Assembly (NCBI RefSeq): GCF_001465595.2
Contig: NZ_CP013481.2
Span: forward strand, 372,001-436,000
Length of the DNA stretch: 64,000 bases
Reading direction: 5' to 3'
Source: Pandoraea apista
GTDB lineage: Bacteria; Pseudomonadota; Gammaproteobacteria; Burkholderiales; Burkholderiaceae
Below, in pieces: positions 53,408 through 63,984 of this stretch. A program made the position numbers and the translations under genes. Position 1 is the stretch's first letter. Each line of letters starts with the position of its first letter. A model generated the notes under the pieces. It worked only from the letters and a program-made list of their open reading frames with translations. It was not told where the DNA came from and did no database searches.

Positions 53408-54726
53408 AACTCGATATCCGCAAACTCGATTCCTCCGCCGAAGACTTCGCGAAGCAGCTTCGCGATGTTCTCGCGTTCGAGGCGAGCGAAGACGCCGCCA
53501 TCGATCGCGCGGCCGCCGAAATTCTCGCCGACGTGAAGACGCGCGGCGATGCGGCCGTTATCGAATACACCAACAGGTTCGACCGTCTGAGCGCGAGCGA
53601 CATGACGGCGCTCGAACTGCCCGCTGAAGCGCTGGCGGCTGCGCTCGAGAGCCTTGAGCCGAAGCGCCGCGCTGCGCTGGAAGCGGCGGCGGCGCGTGTG
53701 CGCGCCTACCACGAGAAGCAACGCATTGAATGCGGCACCCATAGCTGGCAATACACCGAGTCGGACGGCACGGTGCTGGGCCAGAAGGTCACGCCGCTCG
53801 ATCGCGTAGGCATCTATGTGCCGGGTGGCAAGGCGGCGTATCCGTCGTCGGTGTTGATGAACGCCATTCCGGCGCGTGTCGCCGGCGTGAAGGACATCAT
53901 CATGGTGGTGCCCACGCCGGACGGCGTGCAGAATCCGCTGGTACTCGCCGCCGCGCATATCGCCGGGGTGGACCGCGTGTTCACCATCGGTGGCGCGCAG
54001 GCTGTCGGGGCGCTGGCATATGGCACTGAAACGGTGCCGGCGGTCGACAAGATCGTCGGGCCGGGCAACGCCTTCGTGGCGGCGGCCAAGCGCCGCGTGT
54101 TCGGCACCGTCGGCATCGACATGATCGCCGGGCCGTCTGAAATCCTCGTCATCTGCGACGGGTCGACGGATCCCGACTGGGTGGCCATGGACCTGTTCTC
54201 GCAGGCCGAGCACGACGAACTCGCGCAGTCGATCCTGCTGTGCCCGGACGAGAAATATCTCGCGCGCGTGCATGCCTCGATGGAGCGCCAGATCGACGAG
54301 ATGCCGCGTCGCGACGTGATCGCCGCATCGCTGCAAGGCCGTGGCGCGCTGGTCAAGGTGCGCGATATGGCCGAAGCCTGCGAGATCGCCAACGTGATCG
54401 CGCCCGAGCATTTGGAAATCTCGGCCGAAACACCGCAGCAGTGGGGCGAGAAGATCCGTCACGCCGGTGCGATTTTCCTCGGCAAGTTTACGAGCGAGAG
54501 TCTGGGCGATTACTGCGCCGGTCCCAACCACGTGTTGCCGACATCGCGCACTGCACGTTTCTCGTCGCCGTTGGGCGTGTATGACTTCATCAAGCGTTCG
54601 AGCCTCATCGAGGTGAGCGAAGGCGGTGCCCGCATGCTCGGCGAGATCGCCGCCGAACTGGCCTATGGCGAAGGTCTGCAAGCGCACGCGCGCAGCGCGG
54701 AATACCGCCTGCATCACGAGTCCTGA
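53404..54726 (+). CDS. hisD: Histidinol dehydrogenase
   Basis: Zinc and NAD enzyme that oxidises histidinol to histidine, the last two steps of the pathway. 440 residues. Zinc-binding Gln/His in [11 protein letters not shown], the catalytic region APEHLEI and [13 protein letters not shown] are all present. It overlaps hisG by ATGA. The small secreted-protein gene starts 1 bp after its stop. Confidence 0.97.
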   Translation: MKLDIRKLDSSAEDFAKQLRDVLAFEASEDAAIDRAAAEILADVKTRGDAAVIEYTNRFDRLSASDMTALELPAEALAAALESLEPKRRAALEAAAARVRAYHEKQRIECGTHSWQYTESDGTVLGQKVTPLDRVGIYVPGGKAAYPSSVLMNAIPARVAGVKDIIMVVPTPDGVQNPLVLAAAHIAGVDRVFTIGGAQAVGALAYGTETVPAVDKIVGPGNAFVAAAKRRVFGTVGIDMIAGPSEILVICDGSTDPDWVAMDLFSQAEHDELAQSILLCPDEKYLARVHASMERQIDEMPRRDVIAASLQGRGALVKVRDMAEACEIANVIAPEHLEISAETPQQWGEKIRHAGAIFLGKFTSESLGDYCAGPNHVLPTSRTARFSSPLGVYDFIKRSSLIEVSEGGARMLGEIAAELAYGEGLQAHARSAEYRLHHES

Positions 54727-54727
54727 C

Positions 54728-55291
54728 ATGCGCGACGACGCCCTGCGGCCCGCGTACTGTCAAACGACGTCGGCCACCGCCTGGCGTCGGACCCGCGCAC
54801 TCGCTGCTTTCCCCTTGTTCTCGCTGCCCGCCCGCCATGCGCGGGCTGGGCTGCGTGCTGCCGCCGTATTCGCCATGTTTGCGCTCGGGGCGGCGGCCAG
54901 CACCGCAGCGCATGCGGCCAGCAATGATTGCCAGCACGCCACGTTCGACGGCGCGTCCGTCGAGCGGTTGACGGTGTGCGTGAGCCGTCAGGCTTTCGAC
55001 AACGATGTCTACGTGTTGCGGCTCAACGGCAAGACCGCCCTGCGCGGCACCGACGACGAAGTCGCCCACGGTGTGTTCGCGCGGGTGGGCAACCGACTCG
55101 TGGCTATGCGCTGCGAGGCCGAGGCGGCGCCTGCGCGTGTGAGCCCGGCGGTTGCGCAGGCGCTGTCGTGGCAGACCGGCGTGCGCGTGCAGCGCATTAC
55201 GGACGCCCTCGGCAGTGTGGAGACGGGCCGCCGGTGTACCGTGAAGATCGACGGTGCCGATGCCGGACGGCTCACGTTCGCGTTCAACTGA
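54728..55291 (+). CDS. Secreted protein of unknown function inside the his operon
   Basis: 187 residues, not recognised. An unusually long Arg/Ala-rich start is followed by a hydrophobic stretch ([19 protein letters not shown]) and a likely cleavage before ASNDC. A start at an internal ATG (54875) would make the signal shorter. The mature ~125 residues carry four cysteines (NDCQHA, LTVCVS, AMRCEA, RRCTVK), enough for two disulfides, and are rich in short beta-type segments. It lies 1 bp after hisD and 52 bp before hisC, so it is transcribed with histidine genes without an obvious link. Confidence 0.6.
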   Translation: MRDDALRPAYCQTTSATAWRRTRALAAFPLFSLPARHARAGLRAAAVFAMFALGAAASTAAHAASNDCQHATFDGASVERLTVCVSRQAFDNDVYVLRLNGKTALRGTDDEVAHGVFARVGNRLVAMRCEAEAAPARVSPAVAQALSWQTGVRVQRITDALGSVETGRRCTVKIDGADAGRLTFAFN

Positions 55292-55343
55292 CTCTCGCTG
55301 TCCGACACGCGCCGACTTTCACGCAAGACACTCATTCATCGCC

Positions 55344-56408
55344 ATGTCCGTCAACCAAGTGATTCGCCCCGATGTGCTCGCCATGAGCACCTACCCCGTG
55401 CCCGATGCCAGCGGCTTCCTCAAGCTCGACGCGATGGAGAACCCGTACGGTCTGCCGGCGGCGTTGCGCAATGAACTTGGGCAGCGGCTGGCCGACGTGG
55501 CGCTCAACCGTTACCCGGCGCCGCGCCCGCAGGCGTTGCTGGAAAAGCTCGCACACGCGATGGGCGTGCCGGCCGGGGCCCGGTTGCTGCTGGGCAACGG
55601 GTCGGACGAGATCATCAGCATGATCGCCATGGCCACGGCGCGTCCGGGCGCAGCGGTGATCGCCCCGATGCCGGGATTCGTCATGTACGAAATGTCGTCG
55701 CGCTTTGCGGGCATCGAATTCCTGGGCGTGCCGCTGCGCCCGGACTTCTCGCTCGACATGCCGGCCATGCTGAACGCCATTGCGGCGCATCCGGGGGCGG
55801 TCGTCTATCTGGCCTATCCGAACAACCCGACCGGCAACCTGTTCGCCGATGACGACATCGAGACGCTCGTGCGCGCCGCAGGCCGGGGGTTGGTGGTGAT
55901 CGACGAGGCGTACCAACCGTTCGCCGGGAAGACGTGGATGCCGCGTTTGCCGGAATTTCCGAATCTGCTGGTCATGCGCACTGTTTCGAAGCTTGGCCTG
56001 GCGGGTATCCGGCTGGGTTATGTGGCGGGGAGTGCCGACTGGCTGGACCAGCTCGACAAGGTGCGTCCGCCGTACAACGTGAATGTGCTCACGCAGGCAT
56101 GCGCTGAATTCATGCTCGATCATCTTGACGTGCTTGATGCGCAGGCGGCCGAACTGCGGGCCGAACGCACGCGGCTGGCCGCGGCGGTGGCGGCGCTGCC
56201 GGGCACGACCGTGTTCCCGAGCGATGCGAATTTCCTGCTCGTGCGCGTGCCGGATGCCGACAAAACCCACGCTCGCCTGCTGGCACAGAAGGTGTTGATC
56301 AAAAACGTGGGTAAAATGCACGTATTGCTGGCCAATTGCCTGAGATTGACGGTCGGCACCCCCACGGAGAATGCGGCAATGGTTCAAGCCCTGGCAGCAT
56401 CACTCTAA
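55344..56408 (+). CDS. hisC: Histidinol-phosphate aminotransferase
   Basis: PLP aminotransferase that makes histidinol phosphate. 354 residues. The cofactor lysine is Lys216 in [24 protein letters not shown] and DEAYQPF are the substrate and cofactor loops. The ATG at 55344 gives the conserved [10 protein letters not shown] start; the frame upstream lies in the end of the previous gene. hisB follows after 27 bp. Confidence 0.96.
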   Translation: MSVNQVIRPDVLAMSTYPVPDASGFLKLDAMENPYGLPAALRNELGQRLADVALNRYPAPRPQALLEKLAHAMGVPAGARLLLGNGSDEIISMIAMATARPGAAVIAPMPGFVMYEMSSRFAGIEFLGVPLRPDFSLDMPAMLNAIAAHPGAVVYLAYPNNPTGNLFADDDIETLVRAAGRGLVVIDEAYQPFAGKTWMPRLPEFPNLLVMRTVSKLGLAGIRLGYVAGSADWLDQLDKVRPPYNVNVLTQACAEFMLDHLDVLDAQAAELRAERTRLAAAVAALPGTTVFPSDANFLLVRVPDADKTHARLLAQKVLIKNVGKMHVLLANCLRLTVGTPTENAAMVQALAASL

Positions 56409-56435
56409 CAAGCTATACGACGAGAACTCACCATC

Positions 56436-57023
56436 ATGCGCATTGCGGAAGTCGTTCGCGATACCAGCGAAACGCAAATACGCGTCAAGATCGATCTGGA
56501 CGGCACCGGCCGGAAGACGCTCGATACCGGCGTGCCGTTTCTGGACCACATGCTCGACCAGATCGCGCGCCACGGCCTTATCGACATGGAAGTCGAGGCA
56601 AAGGGCGATACCTTCATCGACGACCACCACACGGTGGAAGACGTCGGCATTACGCTGGGCATGGCGGTCGCCAAGGCCATTGGCGAGCGGAAGGGCATTG
56701 TGCGCTACGGCCACAGCTACGTGCCGCTCGACGAAGCGCTCTCGCGCGTGGTGATCGATTTCTCGGGCCGTCCCGGTCTCGAATTTCATGTGCCGTTCAC
56801 GCGTGCGCGGGTTGGCAATTTCGACGTCGATCTGACCATCGAATTTTTCCGTGGCTTCGTGAATCACGCGGGCGTCACGTTGCATATCGACAACCTGCGC
56901 GGTATCAACGCCCATCATCAGTGCGAAACGGTGTTCAAGGCGTTTGGCCGTGCGCTGCGCATGGCGGTCGAGATCGATCCGCGTGCGGCGGGTGTCGTGC
57001 CGTCCACGAAGGGAAGCCTGTAA
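56436..57023 (+). CDS. hisB: Imidazoleglycerol-phosphate dehydratase
   Basis: 195-residue monofunctional dehydratase (no histidinol phosphatase part). The two metal-binding motifs [11 protein letters not shown] and [17 protein letters not shown] and the FLDHML segment are intact. Between it and marC (57024-57134) there are two stable hairpins (GTCCGG/CCGGAC and CGCCGGCC/GGCCGGCG) without T tracts. Confidence 0.97.
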   Translation: MRIAEVVRDTSETQIRVKIDLDGTGRKTLDTGVPFLDHMLDQIARHGLIDMEVEAKGDTFIDDHHTVEDVGITLGMAVAKAIGERKGIVRYGHSYVPLDEALSRVVIDFSGRPGLEFHVPFTRARVGNFDVDLTIEFFRGFVNHAGVTLHIDNLRGINAHHQCETVFKAFGRALRMAVEIDPRAAGVVPSTKGSL

Positions 57024-57134
57024 CGCGAGACGGTCCGGTGCGTAGCGCCGGACAGGATAGCCCGCCGGCCGGTGAGGCCGGCGCCCCCTGCGACGCATTA
57101 CCGACCGGCCGCACGCCGGCGCCGTGTGCCCCTT

Positions 57135-57761
57135 ATGACGCTCGACGCCTTCAAGTTCTTTATTTCGTTGCTGGCCCTGATCAACCCGCTCGGGGCGATC
57201 CCGTTGTTCATCAGCCTGACGTCTTCGCAGACGCGCGAAGAGAAGCGCCATACGATCAAGGTTGCAGCGATCGCCGTGGCGCTGGTCGTTGCCGGTTCGG
57301 GATTGTTCGGCGAGGCGATCATTCGCTTCTTCGGCATTTCGATTGCATCACTTGAAGTGGGCGGCGGCGTCATCATGTTGCTCATGGCAGTGAACATGAT
57401 CAACGCGCAGACGGGCAACACGCGGGCGACGGCGGAAGAGCGTCACGAGGCGGAGGAGCGGCCGAACATTGCCGTGGTGCCGCTTGCGATCCCGCTGCTC
57501 ACCGGCCCGGGCACGATCAGTACCGTAATCATCTACTCGGGCCGCGCGCACGGCTGGGCGCAGATTCTGGCGCTCATGGCGATCGGTGTGGGCGTGGGAG
57601 CGGTGTGCTGGGTGGCGTTGCGTAGTGCCGGACGTATCGAAGGCTGGCTTGGGCGTACGGGCATCAACATCGGCACGCGTCTGATGGGGTTGATCCTCTC
57701 GGCGCTGGCCGTGGAATTCATTATCGATGGTTTGAAAATACTGCTGCCGGGTTTGAGATGA
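57135..57761 (+). CDS. MarC-family integral membrane protein
   Basis: 208 residues, six membrane helices. The family hallmark [15 protein letters not shown] opens the protein, and [15 protein letters not shown] is the second conserved half. The family function is not settled despite the MarC name. The stop overlaps the hisH start (ATGA), so it is built into the histidine transcript. This placement between hisB and hisH is seen in related genomes and is not a recent insertion as far as composition shows. Confidence 0.9.
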   Translation: MTLDAFKFFISLLALINPLGAIPLFISLTSSQTREEKRHTIKVAAIAVALVVAGSGLFGEAIIRFFGISIASLEVGGGVIMLLMAVNMINAQTGNTRATAEERHEAEERPNIAVVPLAIPLLTGPGTISTVIIYSGRAHGWAQILALMAIGVGVGAVCWVALRSAGRIEGWLGRTGINIGTRLMGLILSALAVEFIIDGLKILLPGLR

Positions 57762-58396
57762 ATAAGATTGCGATTGTCGACTACGGAATGGGTAACCTGC
57801 GCTCGGTCTATCAGGCGCTGCGTGCGGCCGCGCCGGAAGCCGACGTGAGCATCAGCAGCGACGCCGCCGAGATTCGCGCCGCCGACCGCGTGGTGCTGCC
57901 GGGCCAGGGGGCCATGCGAGACTGTATGGGCTGCCTGAACGAGTCGGGCCTGCGCGAAGCGGTGGTCGAAGCGGCCGCCACCAAGCCGATGTTCGGCGTG
58001 TGTGTGGGCGAGCAGATGCTGTTCGACGTGTCGGACGAAGGCAATACGCCCGCCCTCGGTTTGCTGCCGGGCCGCGTGGTGCGCTTCGACCTCGAAGGTC
58101 AGGTGCAGGACGACGGCTCGCGCTTCAAGGTGCCGCAGATGGGGTGGAATCGCGTGCATCAGACGCAGGGCCACCCGATCTGGGCCGGCGTGCCCGACGA
58201 CAGCTATTTTTACTTCGTGCACAGCTATTACGTCGTGCCCGGAAAGCCGGAACTGACGGCTGGCGAGACAGTCTATGGCGTGCCCTTTACCTGTGCGGTG
58301 GCCCAAGATAATATCTTCGCCACCCAGTTCCACCCGGAAAAGAGCGCCCAGGCTGGCCTTGCCCTTTATCGCAATTTCGCACAGTGGAAGCCCTGA
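57758..58396 (+). CDS. hisH: Imidazole glycerol phosphate synthase, glutaminase subunit
   Basis: Class I glutamine amidotransferase that feeds ammonia to HisF. 212 residues. The catalytic Cys82 lies in FGVCVGEQM, and His/Glu in TQFHPEKS. The first residues [14 protein letters not shown] are the family signature. It overlaps marC. A 193-bp gap without features separates it from hisA. Confidence 0.97.
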   Translation: MNKIAIVDYGMGNLRSVYQALRAAAPEADVSISSDAAEIRAADRVVLPGQGAMRDCMGCLNESGLREAVVEAAATKPMFGVCVGEQMLFDVSDEGNTPALGLLPGRVVRFDLEGQVQDDGSRFKVPQMGWNRVHQTQGHPIWAGVPDDSYFYFVHSYYVVPGKPELTAGETVYGVPFTCAVAQDNIFATQFHPEKSAQAGLALYRNFAQWKP

Positions 58397-58589
58397 TCGT
58401 GCCCCGGGCGGTGTGTATGCGCCCCGGTGCCTCTCCGAGCTCGTCTGCTGTCCCGGCTTATACTGTGTGTCATGTTGACGAATCCGATTCCGATGTGCCG
58501 GTGCCCGGCAAGGCAGGGATCGGTTTTGTGTTGTCCGCGTAATTTGCGATTTTCTTTTACCTCCCACTAGCGACGTTTCACGATTGCCT

Positions 58590-59339
58590 ATGCTGCTCAT
58601 TCCGGCCATCGACCTCAAAGACGGTCAATGCGTTCGCCTTAAACAAGGCGACATGGATCAAGCCACCGTATTCTCGGAGGACCCCGCTGCCATGGCTCGA
58701 CATTGGGTCGAGCAAGGCGCGCGCCGCCTCCATCTGGTGGACTTGAATGGTGCATTCGTCGGCAAGCCGCGCAATGAGGCGGCGATCCGCGCCATCATTC
58801 AGGAAGTGGGCGCCGATATTCCCGTGCAATTGGGCGGCGGCATTCGTGACCTGAATACCATCGAACGCTATCTCGACGACGGTCTGTCGTACGTGATCAT
58901 CGGAACGGCGGCGGTCAAGAACCCCGGTTTTCTGAAAGACGCGTGCAGCGCGTTCGGCGGCCACATCATCGTCGGCCTCGATGCCAAGGACGGCAAGGTC
59001 GCCACCGACGGCTGGAGCAAGCTCACCGGCCACGAAGTCGTGGATCTGGCGCGTAAGTTCGAGGACTACGGCGTCGAGTCGATCATCTACACCGATATTG
59101 GCCGCGACGGCATGCTCCAGGGCATCAATATCGATGCGACGGTGCGTCTCGCTCAGGCGGTGACCGTGCCGGTGATCGCCAGCGGCGGTTTGTCGAATCT
59201 GGGCGATATCGATGCGCTCTGCCAAGTCGAGCGTGAAGGTGTCGAAGGTGTCATCTGCGGTCGCGCGATCTACTCGGGCGATCTGAATTTCTCGGCGGCG
59301 CAATCGCGTGCCGACGAGCTTTCCGGAGGAGCGGCATAA
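58590..59339 (+). CDS. hisA: Phosphoribosylformimino-5-aminoimidazole carboxamide ribotide isomerase
   Basis: TIM-barrel Amadori isomerase, 249 residues. The catalytic aspartates lie in IPAIDLKDG (Asp8) and [10 protein letters not shown]; phosphate loops QLGGGIR and [10 protein letters not shown] are present. The ATG at 58590 gives MLLIPAIDL, the conserved start, rather than a TTG two codons before. Confidence 0.97.
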   Translation: MLLIPAIDLKDGQCVRLKQGDMDQATVFSEDPAAMARHWVEQGARRLHLVDLNGAFVGKPRNEAAIRAIIQEVGADIPVQLGGGIRDLNTIERYLDDGLSYVIIGTAAVKNPGFLKDACSAFGGHIIVGLDAKDGKVATDGWSKLTGHEVVDLARKFEDYGVESIIYTDIGRDGMLQGINIDATVRLAQAVTVPVIASGGLSNLGDIDALCQVEREGVEGVICGRAIYSGDLNFSAAQSRADELSGGAA

Positions 59340-59377
59340 GCGAGACCACGGCTACGGCCGTCTCGCCTGCCATCATC

Positions 59378-60151
59378 ATGGCTCTCGCTAAACGCATCAT
59401 CCCGTGTCTGGACGTGACGGCCGGACGTGTCGTCAAGGGTGTCAATTTCGTTGAACTTCGCGACGCGGGCGACCCCGTCGAGATCGCCCGCCGTTACGAC
59501 GAGCAGGGCGCAGACGAACTGACGTTCCTCGACATCACGGCGACCTCCGACGGGCGCGACCTCATCCTGCCGATCATCGAAGCGGTGGCCGCGCAGGTCT
59601 TCATTCCGCTGACCGTGGGCGGTGGCGTGCGTGAGGTGGCCGATGTGCGCCGCCTGCTCAACGCCGGTGCCGACAAGGTCAGCATGAATTCGTCGGCGGT
59701 GGCGAACCCGCAACTGGTGGCCGACGCGGCAGCCAAGTATGGCTCGCAGTGCATTGTGGTCGCGATTGACGCCAAGCGTGTCTCGGCCGATGGCGAAGCG
59801 CCGCGCTGGGAAGTCTTCACCCACGGCGGCCGCAAGGGAACCGGGCTGGACGCGGTGGGCTGGGCGAGGCAGATCGAAGCGCTGGGCGCCGGCGAGATTC
59901 TGCTCACCAGCATGGATCGCGACGGCACGAAGAGCGGCTTCGACCTGGCGCTCACGCGCGCTGTCTCTGACGCCGTGAACATTCCCGTGATCGCCTCCGG
60001 CGGCGTGGGATCGCTCGCCGATCTGGCCAATGGCGTGACCGAAGGCCACGCAGATGCCGTGCTCGCCGCAAGTATCTTCCATTACGGCGAGCACACGGTC
60101 GGCGAAGCGAAGCGCTTCATGGCCGACAAGGGCATTTCGGTGCGGCTCTGA
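59378..60151 (+). CDS. hisF: Imidazole glycerol phosphate synthase, cyclase subunit
   Basis: TIM-barrel partner of HisH, 257 residues; forms IGP and [21 protein letters not shown] holds the catalytic Asp11; the second Asp is in VVAIDAKRV. Phosphate loops TVGGGVR and ASGGVGSL are intact. hisI follows after 17 bp. Confidence 0.97.
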   Translation: MALAKRIIPCLDVTAGRVVKGVNFVELRDAGDPVEIARRYDEQGADELTFLDITATSDGRDLILPIIEAVAAQVFIPLTVGGGVREVADVRRLLNAGADKVSMNSSAVANPQLVADAAAKYGSQCIVVAIDAKRVSADGEAPRWEVFTHGGRKGTGLDAVGWARQIEALGAGEILLTSMDRDGTKSGFDLALTRAVSDAVNIPVIASGGVGSLADLANGVTEGHADAVLAASIFHYGEHTVGEAKRFMADKGISVRL

Positions 60152-60168
60152 ACGGGAATCGACGGATC

Positions 60169-60567
60169 ATGACGCAAGACTGGCTGGACAAGGTAAGTTG
60201 GGACGCACAGGGCCTCGTGCCCGTGATCGCGCAGGAAGTCGGCAGCAACGACGTGCTGATGTTCGCCTGGATGAATCGTGAGGCGCTTGCGCGCACGGTC
60301 GAGACCGGTGAAGCCGTCTACTACTCGCGCTCGCGCAAACGCCTGTGGCACAAGGGCGAGGAATCGGGCCACGTGCAGAAGGTGCATGAGATTCGTCTGG
60401 ATTGCGACGAAGACGTGGTCCTGCTCAAGGTCGAGCAGATCGACGGCATTGCCTGCCATACCGGCCGTCATTCCTGCTTCTTCCAGAAGTTCGAGGGCAG
60501 CGTCGAAGATGGCCGCTGGGCCACCGTCGAGCCGGTGCTCAAAGACCCCCACAAGATCTACAAGTGA
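60169..60567 (+). CDS. hisI: Phosphoribosyl-AMP cyclohydrolase
   Basis: 132-residue zinc hydrolase, encoded apart from hisE as in most beta-proteobacteria. The metal-binding set is visible: [11 protein letters not shown], then [23 protein letters not shown] is the typical opening. Only 5 bp separate it from hisE. Confidence 0.97.
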   Translation: MTQDWLDKVSWDAQGLVPVIAQEVGSNDVLMFAWMNREALARTVETGEAVYYSRSRKRLWHKGEESGHVQKVHEIRLDCDEDVVLLKVEQIDGIACHTGRHSCFFQKFEGSVEDGRWATVEPVLKDPHKIYK

Positions 60568-60572
60568 CCGCC

Positions 60573-60929
60573 ATGAACGATACGCTCGAGCGTGTTGCCG
60601 AAGTGATCGCCTCGCGTAAGGGGGGCGATCCCGACAAGTCGTACGTTGCACGCCTGTTTCACAAGGGCGACGACGCGATCTGCAAGAAGATTGGCGAAGA
60701 AGCTACCGAAGTGGTGCTCGCGGCGAAAGACATTCGCATTGGCGGGGCCGACAATCTGCGCCAGAAACTCGTCAACGAGACGGCCGACCTGTGGTTTCAC
60801 TGCATGGTGCTGCTCGCCCATCACGACCTGAGCCCGAACGAAGTGCTCGCCGAACTGGCACGCCGCGAAGGGTTGTCGGGGCTCGTCGAGAAAGCGCAGC
60901 GCGCCACGCGCGGCGAACACGCGGACTGA
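60573..60929 (+). CDS. hisE: Phosphoribosyl-ATP pyrophosphatase
   Basis: 118-residue all-helical MazG-like hydrolase. The metal-binding acidic motif [14 protein letters not shown] and the later [14 protein letters not shown] are conserved. It is last in the run of histidine genes; the frame upstream overlaps hisI and is not used. Confidence 0.96.
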   Translation: MNDTLERVAEVIASRKGGDPDKSYVARLFHKGDDAICKKIGEEATEVVLAAKDIRIGGADNLRQKLVNETADLWFHCMVLLAHHDLSPNEVLAELARREGLSGLVEKAQRATRGEHAD

Positions 60930-61011
60930 CTTCCCCTGGCCGTCTGGCCGTCGTGCCCGCCGTGGCGCCCATCGCGCGCCTGGCGGGCAGACTCACGCGA
61001 GGAGACGCCTC

Positions 61012-61437
61012 ATGAACGATCCGCAATCCCCCGGCACGACCGGTTCGCCCGGCAGCACTGACCACCCGTACGTCGTCACCCCTCCGGCGAGCGCACCGAG
61101 CGCCGAGCAGGAGCGGGCGTTGCGCAAGCTCACGCATGTGCTCTACGCGCTCTATGCGCTGTTCTGGCTCACGGGAGGCGTGACCGCCATCGTGGCGATC
61201 ATCATCAACTACATCAAGCGCGACGATGCGACCGGCACGCTCTACGCCTCGCATTTCACCTGGCAGATCCGCACTTTCTGGTGGTCGGTGGCCTGGGGCG
61301 TGCTGGGTGTGGCGCTTGCCGTGGTTATGGTCGGCTTTGCGATTCTCTGGGTGCTCGGCATCTGGACGCTGTACCGAATCGTCAAGGGCTGGCTCTACCT
61401 GAACGACAACAAGCCAATGTACGCTGCGCGCGCCTGA
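61012..61437 (+). CDS. DUF4870-like small membrane protein
   Basis: 141 residues. A ~40-residue Pro/Ser/Gly-rich cytoplasmic start is followed by two or three hydrophobic helices (YALYALFWLTGGVTAIVAIIINYI and WGVLGVALAVVMVGFAILWVLGIW) with a conserved middle SHFTWQIRTFWW. The C-terminus RIVKGWLYLNDNKPMY is typical. Function unknown. GAGGAG precedes the ATG. This gene regularly sits between hisE and hinT in the Burkholderiaceae. Confidence 0.85.
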   Translation: MNDPQSPGTTGSPGSTDHPYVVTPPASAPSAEQERALRKLTHVLYALYALFWLTGGVTAIVAIIINYIKRDDATGTLYASHFTWQIRTFWWSVAWGVLGVALAVVMVGFAILWVLGIWTLYRIVKGWLYLNDNKPMYAARA

Positions 61438-61490
61438 ACGGCGTTGGCCGCGTTTCGATCCATTCGAGAATTCGAGAGGAAGACACACGT

Positions 61491-61865
61491 ATGACGCAAG
61501 ATAACTGTATCTTCTGCAAAATTATCGCCGGGCAGATTCCGAGCACGCAGGTCTACGCCGACGACGACGTCGTGGTGTTCAAGGACATCAATCCTGCAGC
61601 CGACCTGCATTTGCTGATGGTGCCGCGCGAGCACATTGCCACGTTGCAGGACTGCGAGCCCGAACACCAGGCGCTGCTCGGCAAGATGATGCTGCTCGCA
61701 CCCAAACTGGCGGCCGAACAGGGCTATCGTTTCGACGGGAATGCGTCGAACATCGAAGGCAACGGCTTCCGGGTCGTGATGAACACGGGGCCGGGTGGCG
61801 GGCAAGAGGTTTATCATCTTCACATGCATATCCTGGCCGGCCCTCGGCCGTGGAAGCGTATGTAA
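61491..61865 (+). CDS. hinT: HIT-family purine nucleoside phosphoramidase HinT
   Basis: 124 residues. The histidine triad YHLHMHILAG lies near residues 110-118 and CIFCKIIAGQIPS opens the protein. Hydrolyses AMP-lysine and similar phosphoramidates. GAGAGGAAG precedes the ATG at 61491. Followed by ~250 bp before tatA with no gene seen. Confidence 0.96.
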   Translation: MTQDNCIFCKIIAGQIPSTQVYADDDVVVFKDINPAADLHLLMVPREHIATLQDCEPEHQALLGKMMLLAPKLAAEQGYRFDGNASNIEGNGFRVVMNTGPGGGQEVYHLHMHILAGPRPWKRM

Positions 61866-62113
61866 GTGATGGTGGCAGCATAATGCGACGAATTGCCGCG
61901 TGATGTTGTCAGTTTGTGCAACAGTTCCGCATCGGGAAAGGTTTCACGAAACATTTATTTCTACCCGGCGTCCGGCCCGGTTACGATGCAGGACGTGACG
62001 CACGATGTGCCACAATGGGGCATTATTGCTGCGCTCACCGGGGCAAACACAGAGCGCCCCAATAAGACCCCGTCGCGAGGCGGCAGGGGTGGGGAAACGC
62101 AAGGAGAGTGGTC

Positions 62114-62362
62114 ATGGGTTCGTTGAGTATTTGGCACTGGCTGATCGTGCTGGTGATCGTGATGATGGTTTTCGGCACCAAGAAGCTGCGCAATATCGGT
62201 AGCGATCTGGGCGGTGCGGTAAAGGGCTTCAAAGATGGCATGAAGGAGGGCGAAGGTGGCGCTCCGGCGGCCAAGGACGACCCGGCTGCTGCCAAGGAAC
62301 TGCGCGATTCGACCACCATCGACGTGCAGGCCAAGGACGCGAGCAATCACAAGCAAGGCTAA
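62114..62362 (+). CDS. tatA: Sec-independent protein translocase TatA
   Basis: 82 residues: short periplasmic N-terminus, membrane helix ([15 protein letters not shown]), then the hinge and amphipathic helix starting [21 protein letters not shown], and an acidic tail. It oligomerises to form the passage for folded Tat substrates. The ATG at 62114 has AAGGAG upstream; a GTG two codons earlier is less likely. MsrP in this window is a probable client. Confidence 0.96.
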   Translation: MGSLSIWHWLIVLVIVMMVFGTKKLRNIGSDLGGAVKGFKDGMKEGEGGAPAAKDDPAAAKELRDSTTIDVQAKDASNHKQG

Positions 62363-62374
62363 GCCGGCGTCGAC

Positions 62375-62917
62375 ATGATCGATCTCGGCCTTTCCAAACT
62401 GATGTTGATCGGCGTTGTCGCGCTGGTCGTGATCGGTCCCGAGCGCCTGCCGAAAGTGGCTCGTACGGCGGGCGCGCTCTTCGGCCGCGCCCAGCGCTAT
62501 ATCAACGATGTGAAGGCTGAAGTGAGCCGCGAGATGGAGCTCGACGAGCTGCGCAACATGCGCACGCAGTTCGAGGAAGCGGCCCGCAGCGCCCAGAACA
62601 CCGTTCAAAAACAACTGCACGAGCAGGAAGCATCGCTCAACGACGCTTGGGCGAGTGCCACGGGGACATCGACGGGCGAGATCGCCGGCGGAGGCACAGA
62701 TGCAGCGACCGGGTATTCCGATAGCTATCTTGCCGAGCCGGTGGTGACGTCGGGCATACGTGCCTCGACCAAGCGCCGCAACTGGCGCGTGCGCCGGGCT
62801 GCCACGCCGATGTGGTTCAAGCAGGCCAGCACCACGCGCACGCGGGTGCAGTCGGGAGCCGCGCGCGTGGCGCGTCACACGCCGGCCAAACTGCGCCGGC
62901 CCGTCAAGTTCTTCTGA
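62375..62917 (+). CDS. tatB: Sec-independent protein translocase TatB
   Basis: 180 residues. The membrane helix with Glu/Leu signature MIDLGLSKLMLIGVVALVVIG-PERLP is typical, followed by a long amphipathic helix rich in Glu/Arg and a basic C-terminal region. With TatC it forms the twin-arginine signal receptor. It lies 12 bp after tatA. Confidence 0.95.
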   Translation: MIDLGLSKLMLIGVVALVVIGPERLPKVARTAGALFGRAQRYINDVKAEVSREMELDELRNMRTQFEEAARSAQNTVQKQLHEQEASLNDAWASATGTSTGEIAGGGTDAATGYSDSYLAEPVVTSGIRASTKRRNWRVRRAATPMWFKQASTTRTRVQSGAARVARHTPAKLRRPVKFF

Positions 62918-62985
62918 GGCGCTTGCGCACCGAACTTCCCGCCAACTGGCACTGTGCTGCCGGCTTCATTCCTGGATAAGTCGAC

Positions 62986-63777
62986 GTGAGCGACGACAAG
63001 CAAATCCCCGACGGGGGCACCGAAGAGACTTTCATCTCGCATCTGATCGAGCTGCGCAATCGCATTATTCGCGCAGGTACGGCAGTGATCGTTGTGTTCC
63101 TCTCGCTGGTCTATTGGGCGCCTGACATCTTCCGGCTGCTTTCCCGCCCGCTGATGCAATCGCTGCCGGCCGGCGGCAAGATGATCGTCACGGACATCAC
63201 CGGTTCGTTCTTCGTGCCGATGAAGGTCACGATGATGGTCGCGTTCGTCGTGGCGCTACCCATCGTGCTGTATCAGGCATGGGCGTTCGTCGCACCGGGG
63301 TTGTACCAGCATGAAAAGAAGCTGGTAATGCCGCTCGTTGTCAGCAGCTACACGCTGTTTCTGCTCGGCATGGCGTTCGCCTACTTCCTTGTGTTCCCGA
63401 CCGTGTTCCACTTCATGGCGCATTACAACGCGCCTTTGGGCGCGGAGATGAACACCGATATCGACAACTACCTGAGTTTTGTCCTCACAATGTTCCTGTG
63501 CTTCGGGGTGACCTTCGAAGTCCCGGTCGTGGTGGTGGTGCTCGCGCGTATGGGCGTGGTGAGCATTCAGAAGCTCAAGCAGATTCGGCCGTACGTGGTG
63601 GTGGGCGCCTTCGTGCTGGCCGCCGTCGTCACGCCGCCGGACGTCCTCTCGCAACTGATGCTGGCGATTCCGCTGATCATCCTTTACGAGTTGGGCCTGA
63701 TCGCCGCACGGATCTTCGTCAAGCAGGGACGCACGGAGGACGAAGGCAGCGAAGGGAACGGGCAGGCGGCGCCGTAA
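62986..63777 (+). CDS. tatC: Sec-independent protein translocase TatC
   Basis: 263 residues with six membrane helices. Conserved features are the N-terminal SHLIELRNRIIRA, the periplasmic FFVPMKVTMM segment, FGVTFEVPV with its key Glu, and VVTPPDVLSQ. It binds the RR signal peptide. GTG start at 62986, 68 bp after tatB. The C-terminus is a short acidic tail. A terminator follows. Confidence 0.96.
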   Translation: MSDDKQIPDGGTEETFISHLIELRNRIIRAGTAVIVVFLSLVYWAPDIFRLLSRPLMQSLPAGGKMIVTDITGSFFVPMKVTMMVAFVVALPIVLYQAWAFVAPGLYQHEKKLVMPLVVSSYTLFLLGMAFAYFLVFPTVFHFMAHYNAPLGAEMNTDIDNYLSFVLTMFLCFGVTFEVPVVVVVLARMGVVSIQKLKQIRPYVVVGAFVLAAVVTPPDVLSQLMLAIPLIILYELGLIAARIFVKQGRTEDEGSEGNGQAAP

Positions 63778-63849
63778 CGTCATCGGACGTTGCCCGAGCG
63801 GGGACGCCGGGCACACCGCTCGCGACAGCGATAGGTTGGCAAGCACACG

Positions 63850-63877
63850 AAAGCACGGGCGAGTCCCGTGCTTTTTT
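63850..63877 (+). terminator. Rho-independent terminator of tatABC
   Basis: Stem AAGCACGGG/CCCGTGCTT with a 5-nt loop, then six T. Confidence 0.88.
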
Positions 63878-63954
63878 GTTGGGCGATGGGAAGCGACGGC
63901 GCGACGGCGCTCAATTCGCCAGGGTCGAGGGCGCCGATATTCGTCGCCCAAACG

Positions 63955-63984
63955 AAAACGGCCGCGCCGAAGCGCAGCCGTTTT
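63955..63984. terminator. Hairpin near the window end, probably for a minus-strand gene beyond it
   Basis: AAAACGGC/GCCGTTTT with an inner GC-rich part, symmetric A/T runs. Nothing on the plus strand between 63878 and here needs it, so it likely ends a gene that enters from the right on the minus strand. Confidence 0.55.
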
